Below, piece by piece: positions 11,681-21,731 of a stretch of DNA of 64,000 bases. How positions within the stretch are numbered: position 1 is the stretch's first letter; each line of letters starts with the position of its first letter. The notes under the pieces are model-generated. The model made no database searches. It saw nothing but the letters and a program-made list of their open reading frames with translations, and had not been told where the DNA came from. Origin of the DNA: Bubalus kerabau (lineage: Eukaryota > Chordata > Mammalia > Artiodactyla > Bovidae). The position numbers and the translations under genes were made by a program. Where the stretch lies: NCBI RefSeq assembly GCF_029407905.1, contig NC_073634.1, positions 21,093,501-21,157,500 on the forward strand. The letters run 5' to 3'.

Positions 11681-11699
11681 GAGTTAAGATTACAACCCC

Positions 11700-11970
11700 T
11701 TAATCCTGTCCAGCACTAGTCATGCTGGAGACCTTGGGAATGTTCAACTCCAGCCTGGGGGTCCTCAACCTGCCTAAGTATCTGGTCCCTGGGAGTTTGT
11801 CACGCCTCCACCTGCTCAGGGATCCACCAATCCAGGGGTTCCAGGAGGTCAACATGACTCGACCTGTCCAGGGACCCAATTTTTGGGAGGCCAACATGCC
11901 TCAACCTGCCTGAGGATTCGATCTCCAGGAGGTTGTCACGCCTCAACCTGCCTGGGGATCTGCACCCTGA
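11700..11970 (+). repeat. degenerate 42-bp tandem repeat in the retroviral gag region
   Basis: About five imperfect units follow each other at roughly 11761, 11796, 11850, 11891 and 11933. Each carries a core like 'cctcaacctgcctggggat' and ends near 'ccaggag'. Two consecutive units are 41-42 bp apart. It lies in what should be gag and is probably a minisatellite that grew inside the virus. Confidence 0.6.
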
Positions 11971-12052
11971 CCCGGGGATGCCTGGCTCTCAGGCTGCAAC
12001 AGTACTGGGTAAGATAAGCTTCAGAAAGACTCACCTCTAAGAAAGTCCACCC

Positions 12053-12660
12053 ATGGAAATAGAAGGAAGCCTAATGGTTGGGGGACTGTGCCCTGTCTCA
12101 GCTATAACTCAGGAGTCCAACAAGAACCTCACTGCCTTTCTGGAAAGGCTAAAAGAGGCCCTCCAAAAGTTTACCAATCTGAACTTAGACTCTTACAAGG
12201 GACAGGTGATTTTAAAGACAAATTCCTGTCCCAATGTGCACCAGACATCAGAATAAAGTTACAACAGCTACAGCAGCAGAACCCTGATGCCTCTTCAGAT
12301 GAGATGGTCCAGATAGACACCAGTACCTTTTAAAACAGAGAACAGAAGAGAGAGGCCACGGCCCAGGAAAGGGAGAAAAGGAAGGAGACAAGCATGCCCA
12401 GATGCTGGCTGCCCTCCAGGCAAACTCTATGGCAAACCCCGAGTCCTTGAAAGACAAAGCACAAGGCAAATGCCTAATCTGAAAACAAGCAGGACATTGG
12501 GCCAAAGAATGTCCAAACCATGACAAGTCTCCTAAAACAGCTTGCTACAAATGCCATCAATTGGGACATTGGACGGCACTCTGCCCTCAGGATCCAAGAG
12601 CCTCAAAGTCAAGTGCCAAACCTTCCCTCATGATGGTTCAACAGAGCTGAAGCAGTCCAC
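12053..12660 (+). pseudogene. gag: retroviral gag remnant: capsid end and nucleocapsid
   Basis: Gag forms the virion core. The C-terminal capsid end is readable in two frames (12053-12256 and 12088-12333) as a segment with TAFLERLKEALQKF and then a CAPDIRIKLQQLQQQ-like stretch. These are hallmarks of gammaretroviral capsid just before nucleocapsid. A basic, charged linker follows. Two CCHC zinc knuckles come next. In the first, the second Cys codon is replaced by a stop (TGA at 12480-12482). The second (CYKCHQLGHWTALC, 12544-12584) is intact. Stops and frameshifts elsewhere prevent any full product. Confidence 0.85.
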
Positions 12661-12689
12661 TCCAGCCAGCCCACCTGTCACAGATAACC

Positions 12690-12970
12690 ATCATGGGGCT
12701 AGAGTCTAGGGTGAAAGTGGATGTGGCAGGTAGGTCTGAGAATTTCTTGGTGCCACAGGGCTACCTACTCTGTCCTGACTTCCTGCTCCAGAGTCTTCTC
12801 CCCACAAACCTGAGCCATTTTTGGTGCAATAGGAAAAACAATTACAAAAAAATTCACCTGAGCACTTTTTTGTTGCTGGGATGGACAAATATGTCCCACT
12901 AATATTTTACCACCAGTTTCTGGTGGTCCCTGGGTGTCCTACTCCCTTATTGGGAAGAGATCTTTCCCTG
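12690..12970 (+). pseudogene. pro: retroviral protease remnant
   Basis: The protease would cut the viral polyproteins. The start (SRVKVDVAGRSENFLV) and the C-terminal end (HQFLVVPGCPTPLLGRDL, in the frame 12881-13105) are both recognisable. The active-site DTG that should follow the NFLV strand is missing at about 12753, and the frame shifts in between. Confidence 0.75.
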
Positions 12971-13770
12971 CTTTTCAAATCTTGCAGCTATTGCAGTCCT
13001 GATAGAAGATGCTTTAAAACTCTCTTTTGGGGGCAAACTAACTATTTTTATCAGCCACCAAGTGAAACAACTCCTGAATGGGAGAGGCTATATATGGATG
13101 TCTGATCAAAGGATCCTCAGATATCAAGCAGTGCTGATGGAAAATCCAGGCCTCGTTCTTAACTTGTGAGGTTCTTAACTCAATTACCCTCCTGCATACC
13201 CCCAAGGGCTCTCTCCCCTTTCACTCCTGCCTAGAAACTTTGGACCATTGGACAAAACCCCAAGAAGGATTGTCAGAAGATCCTCTTACCAATCCTGAAG
13301 AAATCCTGTACACTGATGGAAGAATCCTTGTCTTAGAAGGAAAAAGAAGAGCCAGATACACAGTAGTCTCCAATTTTGAGACCATAAAGGCTAAACCTTT
13401 GCTACCAGTTACTTCAGCCCAATTGTCTGAGCCCATAGCCCTGACTTAAGCTTGAGAGCTTGGAAAAGGAAAAGAGTAGCCATTTACACTGATTCCAAGT
13501 ATGTCTTTCTGGTGCTACATGCACATGCTGCTATCTGGAAAGAAAGAGGCCACTTGAATACCCAAGTGTTCCCCGTCAAGTACGGTGATCAAATCCTTAG
13601 GCTCTTGGAGGCAGAGCCCACTACCAATTGAGGTTTCAATCTCCCATTGTAAAGGACACCAAAAAGGGAGCATGGAAGTGGCATGAAGGAACCAAGCAGC
13701 CAATTAGGCAGCTAAGAGAGCAGCATTACAGAACAATGACCTAATAGGGATTGCCACCTTAGTTCCATAG
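12971..13770 (+). pseudogene. pol: retroviral pol remnant: RT connection and RNase H
   Basis: Directly after the protease the text jumps to the end of reverse transcriptase (the connection stretch ISHQVKQLLNGRGY and DQRILRYQAVL, about 13030-13140). The fingers, palm and YXDD active site are deleted. RNase H follows with YTDG near 13311 in the frame 13240-13449 and, after frameshifts, a second Asp-bearing strand (13485-13500) and an HCKGHQKG-like block (about 13646-13670). Several stops interrupt it. Confidence 0.82.
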
Positions 13771-13776
13771 ACTAAT

Positions 13777-14945
13777 TTGCCAGAAACTCCTTCATATACT
13801 GACAGTGAGACTCTTAAAGCTAAAATTGAGAGCTTTCAAGAAGATCATATGGGGTGGTTCCAAAAGGAGAGACTCCTTTTTCTGCCTGTGAACCTCCACT
13901 GGATGTTGGTTTACTCCCTACATGCCACCACTCATTTAGGGGAGAAGGCCTTCCAGAGATTACTAGAAACGTCCTTCAGAAGACCAGGCCTCCAAACAAC
14001 TATAAGGCAAGTGGTCTCCTCTTGTCCCACTTGCCAGTTAAACAACCCCCAAGGAGCTCAGAGACCCCAGCTGGCCCAGCCTGTCCAACAGCATGGCACC
14101 TACCCAGGAGAGGACTGGCAGATGGACTTCACCCAGATGCCAGTTTCTCAAGGGTATAAATACCTACTAGTCATGATAGATACATTCACAGGATGGATTG
14201 AAGGTTTTCCCACCCAGACTGAGAAGGCCAAGGAGATGGTTTAAAAAATTATCCATTAAATCATTCTGAGATTTGGCCTACCCAGGTCATTAAAAAGTGA
14301 CAATGGAACATCCAAGGTCACTTCTAAAGTCACCCAAGGGGTCTCTAAAGCATTGGGCATTACTTATTACCTCCATTGTGCCTGAAGGCCTCAGTCTTCA
14401 GGAAAAGTAGAAAGAGCCAACCAATTCTTAAAATCACCAATAAAAAGGTAACCCAGGAGACCTCCCTGGGATGGAAGGGGGCTTTACCAATAGCTCTTCT
14501 CCACACCCATATTGCCCCTAAGGAACACGTTGGTCTTAATCCTTATGAGATGGTATATGGGAGACCTTTTTTTATGTCTTCCTAGATCCAGAGACTCAGA
14601 CTTTCTGGTCTTATACTATGGCTATTGGGCAATACCAACAGGATATACACTTGTGGAGTATCAACCAGGACCCAAAAGATTCTAAAGAGACACTGTTAAA
14701 TGCTCCAGGGACTGAAGCCCTAATTAAAGTCTAGAAAGATGGGTCCCCAAAGGCTCAACTCCAGCCCATAAGGAAGGGCCCCTACCCCGTAATACTTTCT
14801 ACTCCCACAGAAGTCAAGGTACCAGAACACAACTCTTGGATTCACTACTCATGAGTCAAGCTGTGGAAGAAAACAGAAGAGGACACTCAATACATCTGTG
14901 AGGCCCTGGGAGATCTGATACCTATTCAGGACTACAAATTAGTGC
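13777..14945 (+). pseudogene. pol: retroviral integrase remnant, DDE still visible
   Basis: Integrase joins viral DNA to the host chromosome. The 155-residue frame 13777-14244 carries the zinc-binding HHCC module (HATTHLG, then CPTCQ) and the first catalytic Asp in WQMDFTQ near 14120. A stop ends it at 14244. The second Asp (SDNG, about 14297-14308) and the Glu (GKVERANQF, about 14402-14430) follow across stops and frameshifts. A C-terminal GPY/F module (KGPYPVILSTPT, near 14776-14811) is present, which is typical of gammaretroviruses. All landmarks remain but the protein is not continuous. Confidence 0.87.
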
Positions 14946-14949
14946 CATC

Positions 14950-15420
14950 CTAATGAACACCCCTAAAATTAAGTTTCTGGGGATAAGATTTCTCAGGATA
15001 GCTCTAAAGAGCCAACAGAGCTTGGCAGGGATTGTACTCCAAAACAGACAGGAGATAGATCTCCTGATCCCTGAACAAGGAGGGACTTGAGCCATCTTGA
15101 ATGAGACGTGTTTTTTCTGGATAAATACCTCCAACCAAGTTAAAGAAAGTCTCACAGTCCTCAAGAAAAACATTCAGATCCTATGGGATCTCAAAGAATG
15201 AGCTGTAGAGTTCTCAGAGTGGCCACAATCTCTCTTTGGGGGATCCTTTTCATGGTGAGGGGGGATTTTGAGTTGGCTAATGCTATTATCACCATATTGA
15301 TGCTGCTTCTGATTGCTCCATGTATCATCAATTGTCTAACACGTTTTCTCCTGCCCAGATCAACAAACTACAACATGCAGTGTCAGTTCAACAAGTTTAT
15401 ATAAAACTACACCTGGCCAC
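14950..15420 (+). pseudogene. env: retroviral env transmembrane-subunit remnant
   Basis: Only the transmembrane subunit is left. The surface subunit is absent because this piece follows the integrase end almost at once. A stretch beginning LQNRQEIDLL at 15037 corresponds to the conserved heptad region of class I TM proteins. The CX6CC motif after it is broken: an in-frame TGA lies at 15088-15090 where the first Cys is expected. A hydrophobic segment near 15265-15340 would be the membrane anchor and is also interrupted by stops. No fusion-competent protein can be made. Confidence 0.75.
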
Positions 15421-15592
15421 AGAAAATATCACTCACCCTTAGATGGACACAACCATAAGGACTCTGAGGCTTGAGACTAGCAAGAGGGGGAGGCCCAATG
15501 CCCCTTGCCATCCCAGATCAGCAGCAAGTAGCCAAGAGACCTTGATGCCCCTATCCCCAAAGGATTGGGCCTCCCATCTCTTGAGGCGGGAA

Positions 15593-15976
15593 ACTTAGGT
15601 AGTTAGAATAGGGAAAAGGAGTCCAAAATGGTGGTGGCTAAAAGACAAAGAAAGGGGAAAATCCACAAAAATGGTACAAAAGAAAATCCAAGAACCGGAG
15701 TGAGAACTTCAGGGGAAACAAACATCCCCCCTTCTTGGCTAGCCCAATTTGCATAGGGCAGGCTCAAGGGGGAAGGAGACAAATGAATAAAAGGAGGAAG
15801 CCAAAAGGAGATTGAGCCTCTCCTTTGAGGTCGGCCCGCCCTCACGACTCGAGGGTGTACTTTCCTTTGCTTGCCTAATGAAACTCTGAGCTGTAATTGA
15901 GCTGTAACACTGGTCCACCATTTCAATTCTTTGCTGCAGCAAGACATAAGTGAGGAAATTGCACACTCCCCCGACA
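15593..15976 (+). repeat. 3' LTR of the endogenous retrovirus
   Basis: This matches the 5' LTR along its length. Its first two bases are AC instead of TG, and the polyadenylation signal reads AATGAA where the 5' LTR has AATAAA. A purine-rich stretch just upstream (gaggcgggaaa, about 15582-15593) is the likely polypurine tract. Confidence 0.88.
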
Positions 15977-15984
15977 CTACTATG

Positions 15985-16210
15985 GCATGAGAGTATGTTA
16001 TCAAACCTTTGGATTATTGCCAATATTATACTCTTCCCAGTTTAATTTTAACTTGCGTTTTTTGTACTGAACATCTTTACATATTTCACAACTATTTGTA
16101 TTTTGTATGTAAAATCTCTTCCCAATTTTTTATTGTTTTAAAGGTTTTTATGTATTTATTTATTTTTAAAAGCTGTTCATATATTAGGGACACCATCCCT
16201 TTCTCTAAAG
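15985..16210 (-). mobile_element. ancient L1 remnant (right piece, after the provirus)
   Basis: The plus strand reads as the antisense of an old L1 3' region: 'catctttacatatttcacaactatttgta', then 'attgttttaaaggtttttatgtattt', then 'ctgttcatatattaggga'. In L1 order this continues the piece at 6720-7081, so the retrovirus split one old L1. Confidence 0.55.
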
Positions 16211-16301
16211 CAAGGATAGGCAAGTAAACAAGTTTTTATGTAAAGGGCCAAATAGTAAACATTTTAAGTTTCATGAATAATGTGATCTTTGTCACACCAC
16301 T

Positions 16302-16626
16302 GCAAGGAGATCCAACCAGTCCATTCTAAAGGAGATCAACCCTGGGATTTCTTTGGAAAGAATGATGCTAAAGCTGAAACTCTAGTACCTTGGCCACCTC
16401 ATGCGAAGAGTTGACTCATTGGAAAAGATTCTGATGCTGGGAGGGATTGGGGGCAGGAGGAGAAGGGGATGACAGAGGATGAGATGGCTGGATGGCTTCA
16501 CCAACTCGATGGACGTGAGTCTGAGTGAATTCCGGGAGTTGGTGATGGACAGTGAGGCCTGGTGTGCTGCGATTCATGGGGTCACAAAGAGTCGGACAAG
16601 ACTGAGTGACTGAACTGAACTGAACT
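16302..16626 (+). mobile_element. BovB LINE, 3' end
   Basis: This is the last 325 bp of BovB with a (CTGAA)n tail, flanked by perfect 11-bp duplications GTCACACCACT at 16291-16301 and 16627-16637. It carries the GISLE-MM variant seen in the copies at 51 and 55 kb. Confidence 0.95.
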
Positions 16627-16647
16627 GTCACACCACTTAACCTTGCT

Positions 16648-16910
16648 GCTGCTGCTAAGTTGCTTCAGTCATGTCTGACTCCGTGCAACCCCATAGATGG
16701 CAGCCCACCAGGCTCTGCCGTCCCTGGGATTCTCCAGGCAAGAACACTGGAGTGGGTTGCCATTTCCTTCTCCAATGCATGAAAGTGAAAAGTGAAGTCG
16801 CTCAGCCGTGCCCGACTCTTCACGACCCCATGGATTGCAGCCTACCAGGCTCCTCTGTCCATGGGATTTTCCAGGCAAGAGTACTGGAGTGGGTTGCCAT
16901 TGCCTTCTCC
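16648..16910 (-). mobile_element. Bov-A2 SINE
   Basis: The (GCT)n start is the antisense of the AGC tail, so the element lies on the minus strand. Duplications CTTAACCTTGCT at 16636-16647 and 16911-16922 fix its ends. It landed just beside the BovB target duplication. Confidence 0.95.
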
Positions 16911-17254
16911 CTTAACCTTGCTACTGTAGCACAAAAGTAGCCATAGATAACACATAAAAAATGAACATGGTTGTGTTTCTAAAACACTTAAGGGCACTGA
17001 CATTTGAATTACAATTGAATTTCATGTATCATATTCTTTCCTTGATTTTTGTCAACAACTTAATAATGCAAAAATCATTCAAAGCTTACAGGCTACACAA
17101 AAACAGGCAACAAGGCTGAATTTAATGGATTAAATTAGAGTTTTGTCAATTATCTAGGGCAAAACTTTTCTCTTTATTTTTTAAAAAGTTGGTTATGGTC
17201 TTTTCGGTTTTTATTATTGCCATGAATGTTTGTTTAGATGTAGTAATATATATT

Positions 17255-17530
17255 CGGAGAAGGCAATGGCACCCCACTCCAGTACTCTTGCCTAGAAAAT
17301 CCCATGGACAGAGGAGCCTGGTAGGCTGCAGTCCATGGGGTCGCTAAGAGTCAGACACGACTGAGCAACTTCATTTTCACTTTTTACTTTCATGCACTGG
17401 AGAAGGAAATGGCAACCCACTCCAGTATTCTTGCCTGGAGAATCCCAGGGACAGAGGAGCCTAATGGGCTGCCATCTATGGGGTCGCACAGAGTCGGACA
17501 CGACTGAAGTGACTTAGCAGCAGCAGCAGC
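17255..17530 (+). mobile_element. Bov-A2 SINE
   Basis: Full dimer with an (AGC)n tail, flanked by perfect 13-bp duplications AGTAATATATATT at 17242-17254 and 17531-17543. Confidence 0.96.
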
Positions 17531-17692
17531 AGTAATATATATTAGTTTCCTCTATTGAATCTAAATTTAGAATCATAGGAAAGTTTGTTACTCCCAAATT
17601 ATATGACTAATGTCTTCTGAGATTTTTTTTTCTTCACTACACAGTCTGACTCTTATGGAAATAGTCCTATTATTTAGAATGAGCCATATTTC

Positions 17693-18063
17693 ACTGTCTG
17701 TCTGAGTTCTTTCAGGCTTCTACTGAAAAATACTATACATGAAGTGACTTATGAACAACAAACATTTATTTCCCACAGTTTTGGAGGCTAGAAAGCCCAA
17801 AATCATTGTGCTGATGGATTTCTTATCTACTAAGGGCCTAATTTCCTGCTGATGGGCATCTTCTCACTTTAATCTCAGATGATGGAAGAGTAAGAGATCT
17901 CGTTGAGTTTTCTTTTATAAAGACACTGGTCCCATTCATGAGGGTTCTCCCTGCAGAACCTAATCACCTGCCAAAGATTCCATCTCCTAATACAAAAACC
18001 TTGAAGATAAAATATCAACATATGAATTTGGGGTCCATTGTATCATCCATCTATTACAATATC
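17693..18063 (-). mobile_element. MaLR-type LTR (MLT1/MST-like), minus strand
   Basis: The plus strand reads 'catttatttcccacagttttggaggctagaaa', 'ataaagacactggtcccattcatgagggt' and 'acatatgaatttggggtcca', the antisense phrase order of ERVL-MaLR LTRs. It is strongly diverged. The exact subfamily needs an alignment. Confidence 0.65.
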
Positions 18064-18940
18064 CATGAATAAAAATTTCCTTTCTCTCCTGATGTATGAT
18101 GATAAGTAGCAGCACATATCTCTTTGCAATTGGGTCTGCATCTAAAAAATTTTATTGCACTTCTTTGGTGTGTGCATGTCTTCATGTGACATAACACACT
18201 CTTAAGAGAATTTTTATGTACATTTTAATGTATAGTAGAGTTAGGCTATCCCCCTTCATTGTTGATCTTTATATGGGTTTCCAGGTTAAGCACACTTGCT
18301 TGTTCCTATAAATATACTTTCAATCTGTTTGTCTGGCTCCAGAAAAAACAGCATCATGAAGACATTTTAGTTGTGATTGTATCAAAGTTGCCAATCAGCC
18401 TTATTATTATCTTTATACTGTCAATTTTTCTTTCAAAAACATGGTATGTCATGGTAGACACACAGAAGTATACCTTTGTGTCTTTCTCTAGTCTTTTACT
18501 TTTTTTTTCATATACTCTATCTCTTATTAAATTTAGGTTAGGTTCTTTGTTAAATGATTTGTTGATTGGTTTTATCTTACATGAGATTTTTACTTCTAAA
18601 TGTCTTCTGGTTGACCTTTGCTTTATTTTTGAAAGTTATGATTTTTTATCTCAACTCTATAACTTGCTAATTTTTCTAGTTTTCTTCATGTTTGGAACAG
18701 TTTTTCATTGTTTCTGCTGAGCTTATTGATTAGAAGGTAACATATGAATCATTATCGTATCAGTTTCAAATAAAGGTGGCTTTACTTCTTCCTTTCCAAT
18801 ATATACCTCTATTTTTTTTTTTCTAATCTGATACTTTCAAAACAACATTAAGTAATACTCCCTATACTGTATTAAAGAGAGATGGGATATTATTCTTGAC
18901 TTCATAAGTAAAGCCTTTAGTATTTCCACAGTAAGAGACT
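18064..18940. other. unassigned AT-rich DNA
   Basis: A 153-residue frame (18259-18720) is hydrophobic and low in complexity, as expected for T-rich DNA. It shows no domain or signal of a real gene. Confidence 0.4.
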
Positions 18941-19086
18941 GTCTTCATGGATGATATCATCAACTTTATGGACTTGAGTCTGAGCAAGCTTTGGGAGTTT
19001 GTGATGAATTGGGAAGCCTGGCATGCTGCAGTCCATGGGGTTGCAAAGAGTTGGACATGACTGAGCAACTGAACTGAAATGAACTG
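18941..19086 (+). mobile_element. BovB LINE, short 3' end
   Basis: It covers the last 146 bp of BovB (gatgaattgggaagcctggc ... ctgagcaactgaactg). Duplications AAGAGACT lie at 18933-18940 and 19087-19094. Confidence 0.88.
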
Positions 19087-19319
19087 AAGAGACTATGTTA
19101 GGGACCATGGTTTTGTATTTCATCATGTTATCGAAACATACACCAATTTACATTTTCCAAAATGAATAGGTATTTAAATTTGTCATATTTATAATATATA
19201 ATTAAATCACTCTAAAATTTTCTCCTTATACTATATATAACAAATTATCTTAATGAGTTTCCAAATAATGAACTACTCTTGCAGTACTAGAAGTAACCCC
19301 AGTAACTCATGATATTTTA

Positions 19320-20020
19320 TCTTTAATGGATCAGTAGATTCTGTTTGCCAATATTTTGTTTATTTTTATCAATATGCATAATGAATAAAATTTGTCTACA
19401 GCTTTTTTTATAGTCCAGTCTTGTCAAGTTTTAGAATTACATTTATATTCACATTATAGAAAAAACTTGGAGTTTTCTTTCTGTGTTTTTCCTACTTTTT
19501 TGGTGCAAATATTTTAAGCAATATCGGAATTATTTATTGGGAGAAATCTCTTTTGAAATTACCTGGAAATGAGGAATTTGATGAGAAGTACTCTAATTTT
19601 TATATTTTCTAAGCTAAATCTCTTTTTAGAATTTTAATCTCAATTGGAGTCACTTTGAAAAGCATTTTTTCTAGAAAAGTATATATTTCATGTAGATTTT
19701 CAAAAGAGTCTGCATAGAATTTTGTAAAGTAGCCTTATATTTTGAAATAACTTTTATTTTTGTGTCTTCTCTTTGATTCTTTGGTTAGGTTTTTTATAAG
19801 TTGCAAAATTCTGTCAAAAATTATGTTTTTGTATGTATTTATTCATTCCACAGAGCTTTTTTAGGTGCAATAGTTTTTATATAAACAATATTTTTCTATT
19901 AATTTTTTTCTGTCCTCTTTCTTTTAAAATTTATTTCATTTTTCTTGAGTTACTTTTCTTTTTGGATTCAGTGTCAAGGCATTTATTTTAAATTTAATTT
20001 TATGTTTTAATGTTATTATT
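19320..20020 (-). mobile_element. ancient L1 ORF2 remnant
   Basis: The text resembles the antisense of the L1 reverse transcriptase region in broken order ('gccaatattttgtttattttt', later 'tttgtgtcttctctttgattctttggttagg'). Divergence is high, so both ends are approximate. Confidence 0.5.
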
Positions 20021-20047
20021 TTCTCTGATAATTGATTCATATTCTTT

Positions 20048-21050
20048 GTGACACCATGGACTGTAGCACACCAGGCTCCTCTTCCTTCACTATCTCCCGG
20101 AGTTTTCTCCTATTCATGTCCATTGAATAAATGATACTATCTAATCATTTCATCTTCTGCAGCCCCTTTTGTCCTTTTGCCTTCAATCTTTCCCAGCATC
20201 AGGCTCTTTTCAAATGAGTCAGCTCTTCTCATCAGGTGGCCAAGTATTTGAGCTTCAGCTCCAGCATCAGTCCTTCCAATAAATATTCAGAAGTATTTTC
20301 CTTTAGGATTGACTGGTTTCATCTCCTTGCCATCCAAAGGATTCTCAAGAGTCTTCTCCAGCTCCACAATTCAAAAGCATCATTTCTTCAGTACTCAGCC
20401 TTCTTTATGGTCCTACTCTCACATCTATACGTGACTACTGGGAAAATCATAGCTTCGACAATACAGACCTTTGGTAGCAAAGTGATGTCTCTGTTTTTTA
20501 ATATACTGTCTAGGCTGTCATAGCTTTCCTTCCAATGAGAAAAATCTTTTAATTTCATGGCTGCAGTCACCATCCACAGTGATTTTAGAGCCCAAGAAAA
20601 TAAAATCTGTCACTGCTTCCACTTTTTCCCCTTCTATTTGTCATGACCTTAGTTTTTATAATGTTGAGTTTCAAGACAGTTTTTTCACTCTCCCCTTTCA
20701 CCTTCATCAAGAGGTTCATTAGTGTCTCTTTGCTTTCTACCATGAGAATGGTATCATTTGCATATTTGAGGTTATTGATATTTCTCCTGGCAATCTTGAT
20801 TCCAGCTTATGATTCATCCAGCCCAACATTTCTCCTGATATACTCTGCATATAAGTTAAATAAGCAGGGTGATAATATACAACCTTGTCATACTCCTTTC
20901 CCAATTTGGAACCAGCCCATTGTTCTGTGTCTGGTTCTAACTGCATACAAATTTCTCAGGAGATAGGTAAGTTGGTCTGGTATTCTCATCTCTTCAAGAA
21001 TTTTCCACAGTTTAGTGTGATCCATACAATCAAAGGCTTTTTGGATCTGT
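20048..21050 (-). mobile_element. BovB LINE, old, 3' third
   Basis: The segment runs from near the 3' end up into the reverse transcriptase (AFDCMDHTKLWKILEEMRIPDQLTYLLRNLY in the frame 20888-21088). The terminal tail repeat is lost. The catalytic box reads YAND (codons at 20753-20764) instead of YADD. It is more diverged than the other BovB copies here. Confidence 0.88.
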
Positions 21051-21054
21051 ATCC

Positions 21055-21305
21055 TAAAACAGAAGAAACAAAAGCAAAAAATAAACAAATGGGGCCTAAT
21101 TAAATATAAAAGGTTTCACACAGCAAAGGAAACCATCCACAAAACAAATAGACACCCTATTAAATGGTAGAAAATACAAAATGGCAGAAAATATTTGCAA
21201 ATGATATAACTGATAAGGAATTAATAGATAAACAAAACACATTTAAAATATATAAACATCTCATGCAGCTCAATATCACAAAAACAAACAACCCAATAAT
21301 CAATT
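21055..21305 (+). mobile_element. L1 fragment, ORF2 C-terminal region
   Basis: The plus strand encodes KINKWGLIKYKRF and AKETIH, the KINKWDLIK-like block of L1 ORF2, then decays. It abuts the old BovB with no visible duplication. Confidence 0.7.
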
Positions 21306-21731
21306 TTCTCTAGATGTCTTTTTATATTATATTATATCATTTCAGAATTTGTCTAATTATGAATTAAGCTTTTTCATTATCTCTATCATTAACTTGACTT
21401 TTATATCTTTTTTCAAAGTACTCTGATAAAATTTTCATTTTTTGTGTGCATGTTGTTCTTTCATACTCTCATGGTTTATAAACCAGTTTTTATCATTATT
21501 ATTAGTTTTCATTAATTAATTTCTGTAGGATTCAAACATAATCCTTTTATGTTGTTTCATATGAGATTAATCTTTTGGACTGCTATAGGATAGGGAGATT
21601 TAAGATTACTCTTTTGATTATTTTTCTGAATAATAGAAGCTATAAAAAATTGCTGGGCTACCTTTAGAGCTACCCTGCAATTCAGTCTTTTACCATCTGA
21701 GAGTTTCTTATCTTTCTCTCATGCACCCTCT
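21306..21731. other. unassigned AT-rich DNA
   Basis: Nothing recognisable. The last seven bases (ACCCTCT, 21725-21731) are the left target duplication of the next BovB. Confidence 0.4.

Larger units (their letters stand above)
7082..15976 (+). mobile_element. decayed class I endogenous retrovirus, both LTRs
   Basis: This provirus keeps two related LTRs, a tRNA-His-like primer binding site, and pieces of gag, pro, pol and env in the standard order on the plus strand. Gammaretrovirus-like traits are the integrase with a C-terminal GPY/F module and an env transmembrane unit with a CX6CC-type motif. Two zinc knuckles in the nucleocapsid together with a His-type primer site suggest the HERV-H-like branch (inference). 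It is heavily deleted: most of matrix, the polymerase palm and the whole surface subunit are missing. Later insertions within it are a minus-strand LTR (about 8250-8815), a Bov-A2 and a 2.3-kb BovB. Flanks CTTAC (7077-7081) and CTACT (15977-15981) are not an exact duplication. It cannot make a virus. Confidence 0.9.
16212..17160 (+). mobile_element. MER5A-like hAT DNA transposon, interrupted
   Basis: The left part (16212-16301) contains 'gtaaagggccaaatagtaaacattttaag' and the right part (about 16923-17160) contains 'gtagccatagataacacataaa' and 'acacaaaaacaggcaacaag', the order of the non-autonomous MER5A family. BovB and Bov-A2 insertions separate the two parts. Confidence 0.65.

Noticed and set aside
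13777..14244. Integrase-like frame as a domesticated host gene
   Set aside because: It stops before the second catalytic residue and sits in order within a broken provirus with matching LTRs. Nothing suggests selection to keep it.
18259..18720. 153-residue frame rich in Phe, Leu and Ile, membrane-protein-like
   Set aside because: T-rich DNA produces such frames by chance. No domain, splice context or conserved motif is seen.
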